This document shows positions 1 through 12,124 of a DNA stretch of 64,000 bases, piece by piece. This stretch comes from Ophioderma brevispina (lineage: Eukaryota; Echinodermata; Ophiuroidea; Amphilepidida; Ophiodermatidae): assembly GCA_023653785.1 (NCBI GenBank), contig JAMKCH010072155.1:90833-154832 (forward strand). The letters are read 5' to 3'. Below the pieces are notes generated by a model that saw nothing but the letters and a program-made list of their open reading frames with translations, did not search any database and was not told the origin of the DNA. How positions within the stretch are numbered: the first letter of the stretch is position 1; each line of letters begins with the position of its first letter. The translations under genes and the position numbers were made by a program.

Positions 1-1085
1 GGAAATCTACTATGGAACTATAGGATGGATCAACTTGTGGATCTAATACATTTGAGATCTCCACACTATCACAAATAAACAAAAAGAAACATACTTGTAA
101 AAGAAAGCAAGGACAAAAAGAAACGAAGAAGAAGAACATGAAGAAGGAAATATCACTGGTATCCATCAATACAGATGCGCATTTTGGGTTATAGAATTGG
201 CTATAACATAGGCGCCTGGGCGGCGCTACTATATGAACTCGACTATGCATAACTAAATGAATTCAGTGAATAGGTGATAGAAACTAGCGTTTTCCGTGGT
301 TTTAACTGTTTTTTCACATTCCCTCATCTATTTTTTTTTTAATTTTTAACGTTCTAGAAAAATGATTCACTGCGCTTCATTCCGTTGAACTCGATGGCAT
401 GTCCAAACTTGGCATAGATATAAGCTTGGTAAGTAAGGCGCGTATTAATTTTCATTTTGTGATTATTTCCCTTTTGAATAAGGTATTTCTGACAATAGAA
501 GTAGATAAGCCCTACACAAATTGAATAAGTGTTTGGAATATACATAAAATTATTGGATAGTTTTGTTTGCTTAGACGACTTTCACGACATTAGGTATAAT
601 ATGTTACGACTGTTCTTATAATTATGCTACCCTCTGTTAAACGAAATGTTAGTTTGGTAGCCTACTGAATGCTATACATTTCTGTTCGTATCTGACAATT
701 TTAATTAAGATGTATATAGGGCATTTTTAACCCCAATAAAGTACGGATTTGGTAATAAGGCAAGGCAAGACGCAGCGTGGAGTTCATTACACATACGCTG
801 AGAAATCAAACACTTCAATTCAAAAAACAACTTGATAAAGTAGGTGAGTAACATCCAGCGTAAACTGATAGTATTTACATGGTTAACATCTGTCTTATTT
901 TAAAGTAAAATTTCATTCTTCGTACTGTCAAAGATCAAATATGTGAATAGAGGAAATCTAAAACCACTGGTGAAATTTGTGAATATTGGCGCCCGTGTCA
1001 GCCATCCATACCATGTCGGTTTTGCATGCCATTTAATCGTTCGTCTTGACTTCGCCTGATAGTTCATGTTTCAATCGTATTCAAC
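1..1085. other. AT-rich sequence with no recognisable gene
   Basis: No protein family, RNA gene or inverted-repeat element could be recognised here. The last ~100 bases before the possible exon at 1086 are less AT-rich and could be a 5' leader, but no TATA box or other core promoter element stands out. Confidence 0.5.
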
Positions 1086-1127
1086 ATGGCAATGCCGCGT
1101 CACGACAAGAACCCGATAATTTTAAAG
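1086..1127 (+). CDS. Possible short first coding exon (14 codons) with splice donor
   Basis: An ATG in a good initiation context (CAACATGGCA) opens a 14-codon frame reading MAMPRHDKNPIILK. It runs straight into AAG|GTAAAG, which fits the metazoan splice-donor consensus in phase 0. The segment is more GC-rich than the sequence on both sides. No later exon was found and the product is not recognised. A 42-base exon with one donor can arise by chance in 64 kb, so this is only a candidate. Confidence 0.25.
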
Positions 1128-2159
1128 GTAAAGTTTAATTTCCACCTTTTGTTTATTATTTCTACTTTATTATCAATATGAAGACCCAGGCGACCTTTAA
1201 AAGTGACATTGATGAATGAGGGTGATTCAAAGTTTTCTAGGAGCAATTTACTAATATGGTAATCCAAGTCGATTCACTACGGAGCCAACTTTCACACACG
1301 AATGGAGAACAGCGATGCCATTGCCAGCAAAATTTAATTTGAGCCATACGGAGATATTGGAATAAGCATTATCGTATTGCATTTTGCTCTGGAGTGAATC
1401 AAACATTTACTTCTATGTTTTAAATTAATACCTTTCAAATAAGTGTCATATATAAAAAATTCAAGAAAAATTGATAACGATTAGTGTTACTGCAGGTAAA
1501 TCTATATATTATGTTTAAAAGTTTTTCAAAACGGAATTATGGCATATTTTAGTGAGCCTTGTATGTGAAATATTAGGCCAAGTCCGCGGGTAAAATATTT
1601 TCTTCATCGATACTGCCACTTCTTACTTCATGGCTACGATGAAGAGTTGTGGGACTAAAGTTTGGATATGTATAAAGCCAAACGGTCATAGAGAGGTCAA
1701 CTCCGGGGGTCAACTACCTTTATTTTTGGCAATTTGTGTACAATTTTATCCCCTATCTCCCTCACATTCATCATTGATACGGCGTTTTTAAATGCGTTAG
1801 CATTTTGAATATTTCCACGTGCGATCATGGTGACCTTTGACCTTGTACATCTAATCGTGTGTGAGATTGCCAGAGTGGTAAAGGTTCATCAGGATCGTTA
1901 ATAATTGATTAATCTCAAAATCAATTAAAAACACTTACTATAAGCCATAGTGTTTATCAGCACTAGTTTGCCTGTGGTGGTTTACTAAACACTGCTACTG
2001 AGATGCTAAATAATGGTTTCGTAGAAAACGTCTTGGAGTTACAGTTATTTTTTTTCAACTGAGATTTTTCTCTGTCAGTAGTAGGTCATCGAAAATTTGT
2101 AAAATTAAATATTGTCCTTTAACTATTCAGTTCGTACCTACCACTACATATTTCACATT
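1128..2159. other. AT-rich sequence, nothing recognised
   Basis: If the exon at 1086 is real, this would be intron sequence. A tRNA A-box-like stretch near 1868 has no B box at tRNA spacing. Confidence 0.4.
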
Positions 2160-2760
2160 CAAAAGGCAATTTACAGACAGTTTGGTACAGACAGTTTGGT
2201 ACAGCAATGGGTTGTCTGGTGTGGCCATTCACGGCAAACATCGTTATGGAAAACCCAAAATAACAAGTCAGCCACTGCAGTTCCTCCGGATTGTAACACA
2301 AATCTTTTGGTTTTGATATGTGGATGACACTTAAGAAGTGGTTTATACTGACTACGTTGTTGAGTTGGCAAACCTCATCAATAAAATTGACAAATCAGGG
2401 TCTATAAGATTCACCTATGAGCAAGAACAAGACGAGAAGATAGCCTTCATAGATACCTTGATCAAACTACTGGTATATGGACCGTCATAGAAACGCAACT
2501 AAACTTGACTTTATAAGAAATTTGATGACAGAAAAACATATAGGTACAGACCAAGAACACGAAGATCAAGAAGTAAGAAAGATTCAGGATACCCTACATC
2601 TCTGCGGCTACACCAAGAAGAACCCAAAAAAGAAAGATGAATGAAACAGAGCAAACAACTTGTTGTTTTCCTTTATGTTCAAGGTATTTCGGAGATTGCC
2701 GGTGTGATGAAAACAATATCTTCAAGCTATGAAATCGCACAACCCTTCGCGATATATATT
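2160..2760 (+). pseudogene. Penelope-like element, RT palm and C-terminal fragment (decayed)
   Basis: Relic of a Penelope-like retroelement, which in an intact copy encodes a telomerase-like RT and a GIY-YIG endonuclease. Read across frames, it shows in order a motif like AMGCLVWPFTANIVMEN (about 2203-2255), the catalytic YVDDT (2317-2331), a stretch reading INKIDKSGSIRFTYEQE followed by KIAFIDTLI (2370-2465), and near 2670-2750 a degraded match to the YVQG(I/L)SE motif that leads into the endonuclease. Both catalytic aspartates survive, but stops and frameshifts interrupt the frame (a stop directly follows YVDDT). The upstream RT half and the GIY-YIG domain are missing. Family assignment is by remembered motif order. 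Confidence 0.75.
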
Positions 2761-3590
2761 ATAGTGAATATATATTTTGCGCACAAATTGGTTTAAAGAC
2801 AAGCACTCTCTAACTTAGTTTCCCTTGATGATATCATGAAAGTGTAACCTTTCTTTTTATATGCCTCACCAATAATCAATATCTGTGAGTTTCACCTTGA
2901 CTCTTACTTGCTTGGTTTTATCAAGTTGAAAGCCCAGCACATAAAGATCAAACTGAAAGGACTAACAACTTCTGTTGATGGTGCTAAACGAAATAATTGA
3001 TGCGAAACCAATGATATTGAAGAAATGGCTTCTTAAAGATCATTTTAAGGTAGAGATTCTTCTAGATATTGTTAATTTCTTAAATGCTTTGTGGAATTTT
3101 TTAGGATATTACTGCCAACCAAACTGACGAGTTTCCAGCAACTTAAAATTAAAAAGAATGGAAATATTGCCAATTGATTGAATTTATTTTATTTCACCAA
3201 AGCACATCACATAGGGAATATTTAGATTATAAGGCAGAAAATACTTTACCATATGAAATGAAAAACTTATAAAGCAGAAAAAACAATATAGAGTTTATAC
3301 TTTACTTATGCATACTTTACAGGTCAGAAAATGAAACTCATTTATAAGAATTAACGCAAGTAATTTGCTTCAAACTCATAAGAATGGTTACTCCTCACTT
3401 TGACATTGCGAACGATCTGGTACCTATCATTGGAATGAGTTGTGCAAATTGAGCATACTCTGAAGTAAGAAGTTTTTGCTGTAATGTATCAGCAGCATTT
3501 TCACAAGACACATTACATAATTGACATTTAAAAAAATGAAATTCATTAGCAATGTGTATTATCATTTATTTGAGTTACTCTGTATTTTAT
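2761..3590. other. AT-rich sequence, nothing recognised
   Basis: No coding signature or clear repeat seen between the Penelope-like fragment and the TA microsatellite. Confidence 0.4.
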
Positions 3591-3601
3591 TATATATATA
3601 T

Positions 3602-3633
<32 letters not shown>

Positions 3634-3641
3634 ATATATAC
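3591..3641. repeat. (TA)n microsatellite
   Basis: About 50 bases of alternating TA, interrupted by AATA steps. It lies about 40 bases upstream of a foldback element. Confidence 0.95.
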
Positions 3642-3677
3642 ATATTTCTCACACTATTATTGCATTATTCTTGAACT

Positions 3678-3875
3678 AAGAGGAGGTATAATGTTCTTCC
3701 CACAATGCAATTCTTGCAATACAGTTTTGCACTGGTTGTCACATGAATTTATAGTAACAAAAAGCACCTAAATGAACATAACTCATACCAATCTTGCACT
3801 ATAAATTCATGTAACAACCAGTGCAAAAGTTGTATTTGAAGAATGCATTGTGGGAAGAACACTATACCTCCTCTT
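3678..3875. mobile_element. Foldback MITE with long terminal inverted repeats
   Basis: The first ~80 bases, starting AAGAGGAGGTATA, are the imperfect reverse complement of the last ~80, ending TATACCTCCTCTT. The arms share ATGAATTTATAG / CTATAAATTCAT and CACAATGCA / TGCATTGTG. Only ~40 bases separate them, so the unit would fold into one long hairpin. GAACT occurs on both flanks (3673-3677 and 3880-3884) and could be a target duplication, but it does not abut the right arm exactly. No coding capacity. Confidence 0.8.
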
Positions 3876-3884
3876 GATAGAACT

Positions 3885-4460
3885 GGCAGAACATATCCAC
3901 TGACCTCCTTCCTCCACAGCCAGATTCTTACTCGATGAATGAACCGTGTAGCTCAGAGCTACTTCATGTATACTCTTAGATCTACTCCAAAAGGGTACCT
4001 TGCAGTCTCCCTGGTTACCTTCACGGGTGCTCCCCTATCGGCACCCTTTGGCCCATAGAAGGCGCCAAACTCCCACTGTTGTTTTACCCCTTTCTAATCA
4101 TTTTCAACCGTAGTAATAATATTTATATTTGAGGTAAACATCACCAATATCCCCTATACATGACAGTTTGTGTAAAAACATATAACATGAGTCACCAAAA
4201 TGTTAAATAATGGATAAGATTTACTAAAATAATTACATTGGGCTCAAAGCTCATTTGCATGGGAGTACCTACCTTCACATGTACTTCTCTGGGTACTGAT
4301 TGGTGTGACTCGTGGGGTACTGCGTGTGTACCAATAGGCTAGGTTCATAAATACTAATTTGACCATTTTAAACAATATAATTTTAATAGTTTTCTAAATC
4401 AGATGTGAACTTGATTGCAACATATAGTTAAAATCAAAACGAGAGTATTAGCCCATGGAA
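3885..4460. other. Intergenic sequence, nothing recognised
   Basis: Contains several GGTACC/GGTAC motifs and short runs of C but no gene, RNA or transposon end that I could identify. Confidence 0.4.
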
Positions 4461-4805
4461 TTAAAGGTGCATTTCGTGATTTCAGCACCTTCTGTTTTAT
4501 TCATTGATCACTAGATATCCTTGAGAAAAGCTTATTCCCAAAATTTGAGTCGATCCCGATCTTGCGGTTTTGTGTTATGAGCAATTGCTCATTTCCCACG
4601 GTCCCATAGGTTACTGTGCTGTAATTTCTGTCCGTTTACGGACAGAAAATACAAAATTGCGAATTTCTTACAGATGTGACAGAATTTGCACGTAAGATTG
4701 GGCACACGTTGATTACTAAGGCTAACGGTTCAGATGATATAAAATCTCAACATCTTTTAGGTAAGTCGGGGGGACGAGGCTGTGGATCACGAAATGCCCC
4801 TTTAA
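4461..4805. mobile_element. TTAA-flanked MITE (Kolobok/T2-like), family A
   Basis: The termini are TTAAAGGTGCATTTCGTGAT at the left and the reverse complement of TTAAAGGGGCATTTCGTGAT at the right: about 20 bases with one mismatch. TTAA lies at both ends (4461-4464, 4802-4805) and is the expected target duplication. At the centre is a perfect 10-bp hairpin (TTTCTGTCCG, loop TTTA, 4625-4648). There is no coding capacity, so it is non-autonomous. Ends starting TTAAAGG are typical of T2/Kolobok-type MITEs; piggyBac is the alternative TTAA-targeting superfamily. Confidence 0.85.
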
Positions 4806-6439
4806 CTAATCCGTTGCCTACACCTGCAAGAATATCACAGTGGGTCGTTTAAAGGTTTTTTCTTCGTATTGCAAATCAATGCCGTCAGTTTCTATTGTAA
4901 TTTGTAGTATTTATCAAATTTCTTTGTGTTTTGATTGACAGGTATTCTGACAGACAAATCTCTCTTTTAAAGTTGGGTGAGAATTGGGCCAAATTCTTTT
5001 CAATTGTCTTCTTACATCTGCTACGTGGGTGGGAAATTCTTTTCAGTAGTATTATGCCACCTAGAAATCGACAGGGATTGTTTTTGTGACGTTTACCTAA
5101 GACAATAGATTATAATGAGGGTAGATACAGGAAAATGTAATTGCCACGCCCAATGTGCAAATATGACAAATATCACTACTCAGTAATATCCAATCACAAT
5201 CGCCGTCTCAAATGGAATTTCTAGTTAAAATGTACCACTGAGAGAGAACGAGGGGATATTCCCACCTTACCTTAGTGCATATGCCACACGCTAGATTACA
5301 CTTAGTCACGTGAAAATATGTAAGGCGTCATGATGGTGTTCTGTTGGTGTGCTGCTGCGCCTCCATCGATGTCCAGTACACATGGAAAGAAAGGATTCAG
5401 AAAAGACGCAACTTGTGATTTACACACAAACAAGGCCAAACACGTAGTCTTGAAAATGCCTGTAATGAGACAGTGAGGCAGAGTGCTCTGTAGACAAACT
5501 CAAGATATGGCAAAAAGTGCCTTAGGCTCACTGCCGCCCTTTCTGCGTAATATCTACCAAGCCAATTTACTCAGTCACATAAACACAAATACGTGGGATT
5601 CAATGCTTTGCTATACCCTAATATGAAGCCACCAAAATTGACAGGTTTTGCTCTTTAGTTAATATTTACTTTATATCCAATATTGCTATTCTTAGTTTCA
5701 CACTTTTCATTAAAGAAAGAACATAATTACCACACTACACTAACAAGACGATTCGCATGATAAAATATCAAATCGATATCACATGTATTATTAATTGTTT
5801 TGCTTGAAACCGAAAAGGAAAGGTAAGGAAGCTCCTCGAAAATTGTTGTTATCATGGATTTCTTTCAGTGAAGAGTATTGAATTTCTGGCACGTAGAAAG
5901 CTGTTAGAAATTTTTGACTGGTTGATCGCACTTTATAAATTGAATTCTCTGAAAATGTAACAATATTTTGGACAAACAAGTATTTGCCCATTTCTTGCTA
6001 TGACACATCAGTTATTGGAAAGTAGATAATGATAACTATGCTTGTTGTAGGATTAAGGATTAGCGTTTATATTACCAAAACTTATGTTTAAAGGATTGGG
6101 TTAAAGTAGACGAGTTGAGCATTATAGCGAAAGTAGTGATAACATCAATTTCTGATCAAAATGGTTTCTTAAAAACCGGAGTGGTTCATTCGTGTACTTT
6201 CTTACAGTTTGGAAAAAGGTAAAGATCGATCATAGTTTGTTGATCTCTGCTTGGAGGACACACAACATTTATGTTTGTGTACAAAATGATTAATATATCA
6301 TGTCAGCACCACCAAAATGTTTTTTCACATTGGAAGTGACTGAACAGGATCTGGATTAGTGTCACGATAAAGTTCACGACAGGATATCAGAGGAATTATT
6401 TTCTTTTGTAGACGCCACTGTGAAGCGATCAGCTGATTC
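4806..6439. other. Intergenic sequence, no recognised gene
   Basis: A minus-strand open stretch of 66 codons (5791-5991) has no recognisable motif and no splice context, and is probably chance. No inverted-repeat element with confident ends was found. Confidence 0.4.
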
Positions 6440-6840
6440 GAATGTTTAATGTCATTTGGTCTAATAGCCATTTGGTCTAACTTCAATTCGTCTAAACCCA
6501 TATTGGCCAACACCAATAGGTCTAATAACCATTTAGTCTAACATCCAATTTATCTAAAAACCAGAATATCCAATATCCATCTGGTCTAATGCCCATTTTG
6601 TCTACCATTTGGTCTAATAACCACAAACACCATTTTAGTATACTTCCCATTTGGTGTAATATCCATCCAGTTTAATATCCATTTGGTCTAATGCGCAATT
6701 GGTCAAACAGCCATCTAGTCTAATATCCATCTGGTCTAATATCTTTTTGGTCTAATATCCACTTGGTCTAATGTCCACCTGGTCTAATATCTACTTGATA
6801 TAATAATGCCCATTTGGTCTACTATCCATTTGGATGTTAA
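6440..6840. repeat. 16-bp minisatellite, unit like GGTCTAATATCCATTT (copy 1)
   Basis: About 24 diverged units with a 16-bp step; many carry GGTCTAAT followed by a variable AT(A/G)(T/C)CCA(T/C). A second array of the same family is at 38255-38645 in the same orientation. Sixteen is not a multiple of three, so open frames crossing the array are accidental. Confidence 0.9.
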
Positions 6841-7549
6841 ACCCAAAATAATTGATCTATAGACATTGATTTAAATATTAGACCAAATTGATATTTCGGA
6901 TAAAAAACCTACATTCATTTTTCTTGAAAGGTTAAACGTTTTAAAAAAATTATTTGGTTGTTTATAGGGATAAAAAGGCTATCAGAAGATTTTTATTTGC
7001 TGTCTTTCGGACTTGGGTTCAGAAACTATGCCAATTTTGCGGAGACCTAAAAATTCTGTTTGGCCACTTTTAGCCATACATTGCGGAGAGACTGACACCG
7101 ACGTATACCATAACTCACTTTAGCAAAGCTCATGAACATAATGAAATTACTGAGAGATTTTTGTTTACATCTCATAATGTATTATTTTGGCACAAATCCA
7201 TCACCCAGTGTCCATAAATTGGGAGAAGAACTAAAACTGAAGTTTTCTGTAAATAACTTGGAATTAAAACTTAGAATTCAATTGCACTGTTTTTCAAGCT
7301 GAATACAAAACCTTCTATGGTTTCACTTTGGCTCCCAAGTTTCTTTGTAGGTTAAAACCATGAAATCTTGCTGATCCAAAGTAAACTGTAGTCTTACACC
7401 AGATTTTGACTTTCTTATTTGGGAATTGAACATTTTTCACTCAGCATTTGCTTTTGTAATCTCCAGGATATTAATGTTATAATCCTGCAATTATTCACCC
7501 GCCTTCTGTTGTTTGACATTAATTTGTTGTTAAAAGTTTTACTCAAATC
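6841..7549. other. AT-rich sequence, nothing recognised
   Basis: No coding or repeat signature seen between the minisatellite and the second Penelope-like relic. Confidence 0.4.
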
Positions 7550-8860
7550 ACTGCTGAAGACCATGTTCTTCAAGGACGACACCAACGTCTGGGGTTAGGA
7601 GAAAGTCATCAGTCAACATTCAGCTTCCATCCGCTGAAGACGGAGAAAGGTTTCTCTGAAAATTTCGGATCTATAAAACGTGAGTGTTGATGACCATTAT
7701 TAATCTTTTATTCCATGTTACTCTATGTAAGCGGTGCATCTTTGTTTGGCTCAAAATCGGCCAAACATGATTTTAAGTGTCTCAGCAAAATAGGCATAAC
7801 TTCTTCCTCCAAAGTCCAAATGACACCAAATAAACCTTTCCTGAAAGTATGTTTATCGCTCTTTATAACCGAAGCAAGCATTTGTGCAAAAATAATTCTT
7901 AACTATTTTAATTAATTTTATTCTGTTTAATTAATTGTTATTCTGAATGTAGGGGTTGTTTTACTCACACCGTATGAGACGGCACGTTTCGTAGCAGATA
8001 TCATAATCTCCCTAGTAGGGAAATCAGGTCACTAGATCAAGAAATCCACTGACAAAAACTCAATTCCATTTACTTACACGTTAATGACATAATGATGTCC
8101 TATGATGTCACTGCCCTGTTCACCATCGTCCCCGTCGCTAAGACGGTAGAAGTTGCCAACTCCAAGTTAGAAGCGGACCCTACGCTGAAAGTTCGCACCA
8201 AGCGATTGTTGACTTGTTAGCCTTTTATATGAATACTACGTTATTTTACTTACAATGATGTCATCTATGGCCAACAACAAAGGGCTGCCATGGGTTCTCC
8301 CGTTTCCCCTATCATAGCGAGTCTATATGGAATGGTTCGAGGAAACGACTCTCGCTTCGGCCCCAATTTCGCCATCTTTTTGCGCCAGATACGTCGATGA
8401 TTAAACAACATCTTGACTCCTTCACCACCCATATTAATAGCATAACACCTGAAATCCAATTTACGCTGGATAAGAGACTGATAGGAAAATTCCCATGTTG
8501 GACGTTGTTGTGCACCGCAAAACTCACGGGTCGCTCAAAACAACCGTATATAAGAAACCAACGCATACGGACATGTCGTCGCACCACCCTCAAAATCAGC
8601 ATTTATGAACATACTACCTGGGATGAGTCGCCTATATACCAGCACACATGGGGTGGGAATAGCATGGCCTCAGATCAATCTAAGATCATTGATAAAGGAC
8701 TTCCAGAGAAACTCGGGAGGCCATTCACATCTGGATCCACTGAAGCTCCCTCAACAAGGAAGCAAGTAGGAGCCACCTTCCAGCAGTTTATAACCAGCTT
8801 TTTAACCAAGACCAAGTCAGTCACTCAAACCCTCTCCAATAGCGCCCAGTCATCGGGGTG
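7550..8860 (+). pseudogene. Penelope-like element, RT domain with possible 5' leader (decayed)
   Basis: Second Penelope-like RT relic. Across shifting frames it shows TPYETARFVADII-like sequence (7965-8010), SYDVTALF (8100-8125), the fingers/palm motif AAMGSPVSPIIASLY (about 8284-8328), the catalytic YVDD (8390-8401) and HLDSFTTHINSITPEIQF just downstream (8403-8460). A stop follows YVDD directly, so the palm is broken by a frameshift although both catalytic aspartates are present. KPTHTD-like residues near 8560 fit the region before the endonuclease, which is absent. Upstream, 7550-7690 holds two CTGAAGA motifs and an ACGTGAGT that resemble the terminal-repeat region of these elements. The leader assignment is weaker than the RT. 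Confidence 0.8.
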
Positions 8861-10007
8861 AAAAATATCTAGCGTTTTACAGATTGAAAGCTCCCTAAAG
8901 GAGAGCAAAGTTTATGTTGTGTGTACAAAATAATATATCACACACAGTTATTATATCGCGTTTGATGAATAAACATGCAAATTAGCTACGTGGAAATTGT
9001 TATACAGTGTGAGTTAACAAAATAAAAAGATTGAATCTTGTATTTTAGTGTACCAATATTTATGGAATGTTTTAACACGCACTTGTTGCGTTTCTCCTTG
9101 ATTTAAGCACTTCAATTCCGCAAAATGCGTTTCATACATGGCTATAAGGCAAAACGGTGACATAGGGGAATGGGACTTGCGCCAACGGGGAAAAATTGAA
9201 AATGGACAAAAATCAAATCCCACCACAAAATTATATACAAACAAAATGAGATATTGCTTACAAACTTACAAGGTTTCGTTTACAGACGTTTCAAATGTGT
9301 TAGTCCTCAACATGGCCCCCACTGTGATCAACATATAGCTGAGCTCCCCCAAAAGAGCATCTGTGCAACTGACCGCCGAATCATCTGTCGAACCTGCTTA
9401 ACGATACCTACTTTACGGACAATTCTCTGAAGGTCATCCAGACTTTACGGAGGAGCTGTGTACATTCGGGACATCAAATATTACCATAAAAAGGGGTCAG
9501 GTCTGGTGATCTTGGGGTCATTCTACTTTATGGTTTAAGGTAATCACTGATGTAAACGAGCTATCACAATTCTTGTTCGATGTAAAATTAATTACAACGT
9601 TGTTGTGTCAGGACGGAACATGGTCGACAAACTGGTGTTCGTGAACATTTCCATAGGGCATATGACTTTCGGGGCATGGTTGGCACTGGGTGGTGATAGT
9701 GAAAGGATTGGGTAGTCACCAGTGAGATATTTGAGGCGATCAAGGCAGCCATGATGTGACACAATGTCAATTTCCCCAAGGTACATTTTCCAACGGGTCT
9801 TTTATCATTGTGTGCTCTCTATATGGGGCGTTATTGAAGAGATCACAGATTGGATTACTTTGCCTGTAATTGTCAATTCTATCTAGTCGTAAATGTAAAC
9901 CGCTACAGCTTGAAAACCCTAACGTGAAATATCTATTTTGGGTCATCTCACCAATTTTCTGTAACGTGTATGCATTTTAATGAATGAATTTATCTCGGCT
10001 GGTGTAA
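8861..10007. other. Intergenic sequence, nothing recognised
   Basis: Overlapping short open frames on both strands (9014-9338 and 9588-9786) have no recognised motif. Confidence 0.4.
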
Positions 10008-10450
10008 AACGCATAATGGCATAACTGCCTAATCTGCATAATTGCATAAAAGTTTTGCAGTAAGCTACATAATTGCAATAATCTGCATAAGAGATGCATA
10101 GTCCTAGCATGGCATAATGCTATTGCATAATCGCATAAGTGCATAATCTACATAAGTGCATAGCTGCATAAGTGAATCTGCATAATGCATAAGCTGCATA
10201 AGTGCAAAATCTGCATAAGTGCATAAGCTGCATAAGTACATAATCTGCATAAGTGCTTAAGCTGCATTGCATAACTGCATAAGTGCATAAGCTGCATAAG
10301 TGGCATAAGTGCATAAGCCTGCATAGTGCATAAGCTTCCTAATTGCATAACTACATAAGTGTGCATAATTGCATTAGTGTGCCATAAGCTGTATAAGAGC
10401 ATAAGCTGCATCGCGCATAAACGTCTGCATAAGTGCATCGCTACTAAGGT
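10008..10450 (-). repeat. GCATAA short-period tandem array, left arm
   Basis: Dozens of GCATAA units separated by AGT, AGC or ATC (unit about 8-9 bases, often doubled as TGCATAAGTGCATAAGC). The same repeat occurs in reverse complement at 11245-11605, so the two arrays are inverted around an 0.8-kb core. Apparent proteins rich in MHLC and TYA are translations of the repeat. Confidence 0.9.
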
Positions 10451-10454
10451 GCCT

Positions 10455-10930
10455 AATTGCCAAGTGGTCAAAATAATGATTTGTGAACACACGTGGACAC
10501 TTCGGATAGTTCCCGGTGTTTTCGGCTCCATTTGTGTTCAGTGATTGTTGAACATCGCCCGCCTGGAACCCAAATGACTAGTTTGTTTTCAACTTATCAA
10601 AATACTTTTTTAAGAAAGGTGGACAGTTTGGATGATTGACGGATGTTTTCGGATGGTTCCCGGTTTTTAACCTCTTTGTGTTTCACATCTCACAGTGTTT
10701 CACAGCACCCTTTTTACCTTTTGTGATAGCATTGCTTCAAGTCCTATTACAACCTATTTTTGTTCAAAATGTCAAAAAATGCATTTTAAAACAAAAGTGG
10801 ACATTTTGCAGGTTTCCCAGATGGTTCTGGATGGTTCACGGTGTTTTTAGCTCCTTTGTGTTTCAGTGTTTGATTAGAATTGCCTGACCCAAATTCAAAA
10901 TAGTCATTTGGATTGAACTAAATGAAAAAT
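10455..10930 (+). repeat. Three imperfect tandem copies of a ~160-bp unit
   Basis: The phrase GGATGGTTCCCGGTGTTTT, a CTCC/CTCTTTGTGTTTCA stretch and (in two copies) CCCAAAT recur at about 10498-10575, 10650-10700 and 10827-10895. Each is preceded by a GTGGACA-type sequence. The unit lies wholly between the two inverted GCATAA arrays. It has no conserved frame. Confidence 0.7.
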
Positions 10931-11244
10931 TGAAACAATCGGAGAAAAACATCAAATTAAAATGAAATGGTGTGTGAAAGTTTTTTGATAAGTGGCGTAA
11001 AATTTGTGCGGCCCAAATTGTTTGAGCCGTGTGGCATGAGATATCGTGCTCCGGGCTCACCAGTCCGCGAACATCATGGTGACAGATGTTCCCGTTTCCC
11101 ACCAGGGGTAGACACTATTCTAGATAAAATTTTAACTAATGTCAATGAGCTCTACCACCCCGCCGCACCTGAAAAGCATGCTGCTCTGGGTAAAAGTGAC
11201 CATTGTGTGATCATTGTGAAACAATTAATCACATACCCAACCAT

Positions 11245-11605
11245 CGTATGCTTATGCACTCCAAATGAAATTATGCACCTTATGCAGTTATGCAATATGC
11301 GATTAGCACTTATGCAAGATTATGCACTTATGCAGCTTATGCACTCCAAATGCATTTATGCACTTAGCATTCTATGCAGATTGCACTCATGCAGCATTAT
11401 GCAACTTATGCACTTATGCACTATGCAGATTATTCACTTATGCGCTTATGCTCTTATGGCAGTTATGCTCTTATGCGATGCTTATGCAGCCTTATGCAGA
11501 TTATGCACTTAGGTCCGCTTATTGCACTTATGCAGCTATGCACTTATGCAGCTTATGGCACTTATTGGCAGCTATTGCACTTATGCAATTTGGCAATTAT
11601 GACAG
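11245..11605 (+). repeat. GCATAA short-period tandem array, right arm (inverted)
   Basis: TTATGCA units (reverse complement of the left array) with the same AGT/AGC-type spacers. The open frames of up to 181 codons that cross it are repeat translations (LCSLCTYA patterns) and not genes. Confidence 0.9.
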
Positions 11606-11655
11606 ATTAATGCACACAATCGTCCACGGGCCCCCGAGAGGATAGGGGCCCCAAG

Positions 11656-11740
11656 AGATTGGAAAAAAACTGAGAGGGAGACAAGAAAAAGAAAGAGAAA
11701 GAGAGGAAAAAAAGGAAAGAGGAGAACAAAAAAAATAGAT
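11656..11740. repeat. Purine-rich tract
   Basis: About 85 bases almost entirely A and G on the plus strand (GAGAGGGAGACAAG-type sequence). Related purine tracts follow the GGCCCC repeats near 12770 and 13040, so it seems to belong to the local tandem repeat. Confidence 0.8.
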
Positions 11741-11839
11741 TTGCATTTTCAAAACATGGCCTAATACTATCACGAAGCTGTTTTTTATATTCAGTGGCCG
11801 TCTATAGAATGCCTGATCTGATAACGAAAGGGCCCTATC

Positions 11840-12124
11840 TTAAGGTCCCAGGAAATTAGATTATAAACCTACTCCAATCTTTAACGGGGCATTCCATCCA
11901 ATAACAGGGCACAAAAAAGATTCACTACCAGTGACATACTGAAACTAGTGATTTTCAGTCGTGCCATGAATAGATTCACCCTTCATCCTGTAATTTTCTA
12001 TAACACTGAAATTAATAGTTTCACTAATGATTTCATCACCAACTCAATTATTGACTCTTTCTCCGTCCCTCAGGTAGACTTGACCAAACCACATCATTTT
12101 ATTCGCATTTCATGGGACCTTTAA
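11840..12124. mobile_element. TTAA-flanked MITE (Kolobok/T2-like), family B copy 1
   Basis: Left end TTAAGGTCCCAGGAAAT (one A shorter than copy 2); right end reads ATTTCATGGGACCTTTAA. The interior matches the element at 32580-32880 over its full length (for example ACTACCAGTGACAT, GATTTTCAGTC, ATGAATAGATTCAC). The flank GGCCCTATC-TTAA ... TTAA-TGTCAA recurs ~50 bases further on without insertion (GGCCCTATATTAATGTCAA, empty TTAA at 12170-12173). Confidence 0.85.

Noticed and set aside
1860..1910. tRNA gene starting near GCCAGAGTGGTAAAGG
   Set aside because: The A box is good but there is no B box or cloverleaf.
10148..11645. Cys/Leu/Tyr/Ala-rich proteins of 80-180 codons
   Set aside because: They are translations of the GCATAA arrays in several frames at once; the periodicity follows the DNA repeat.
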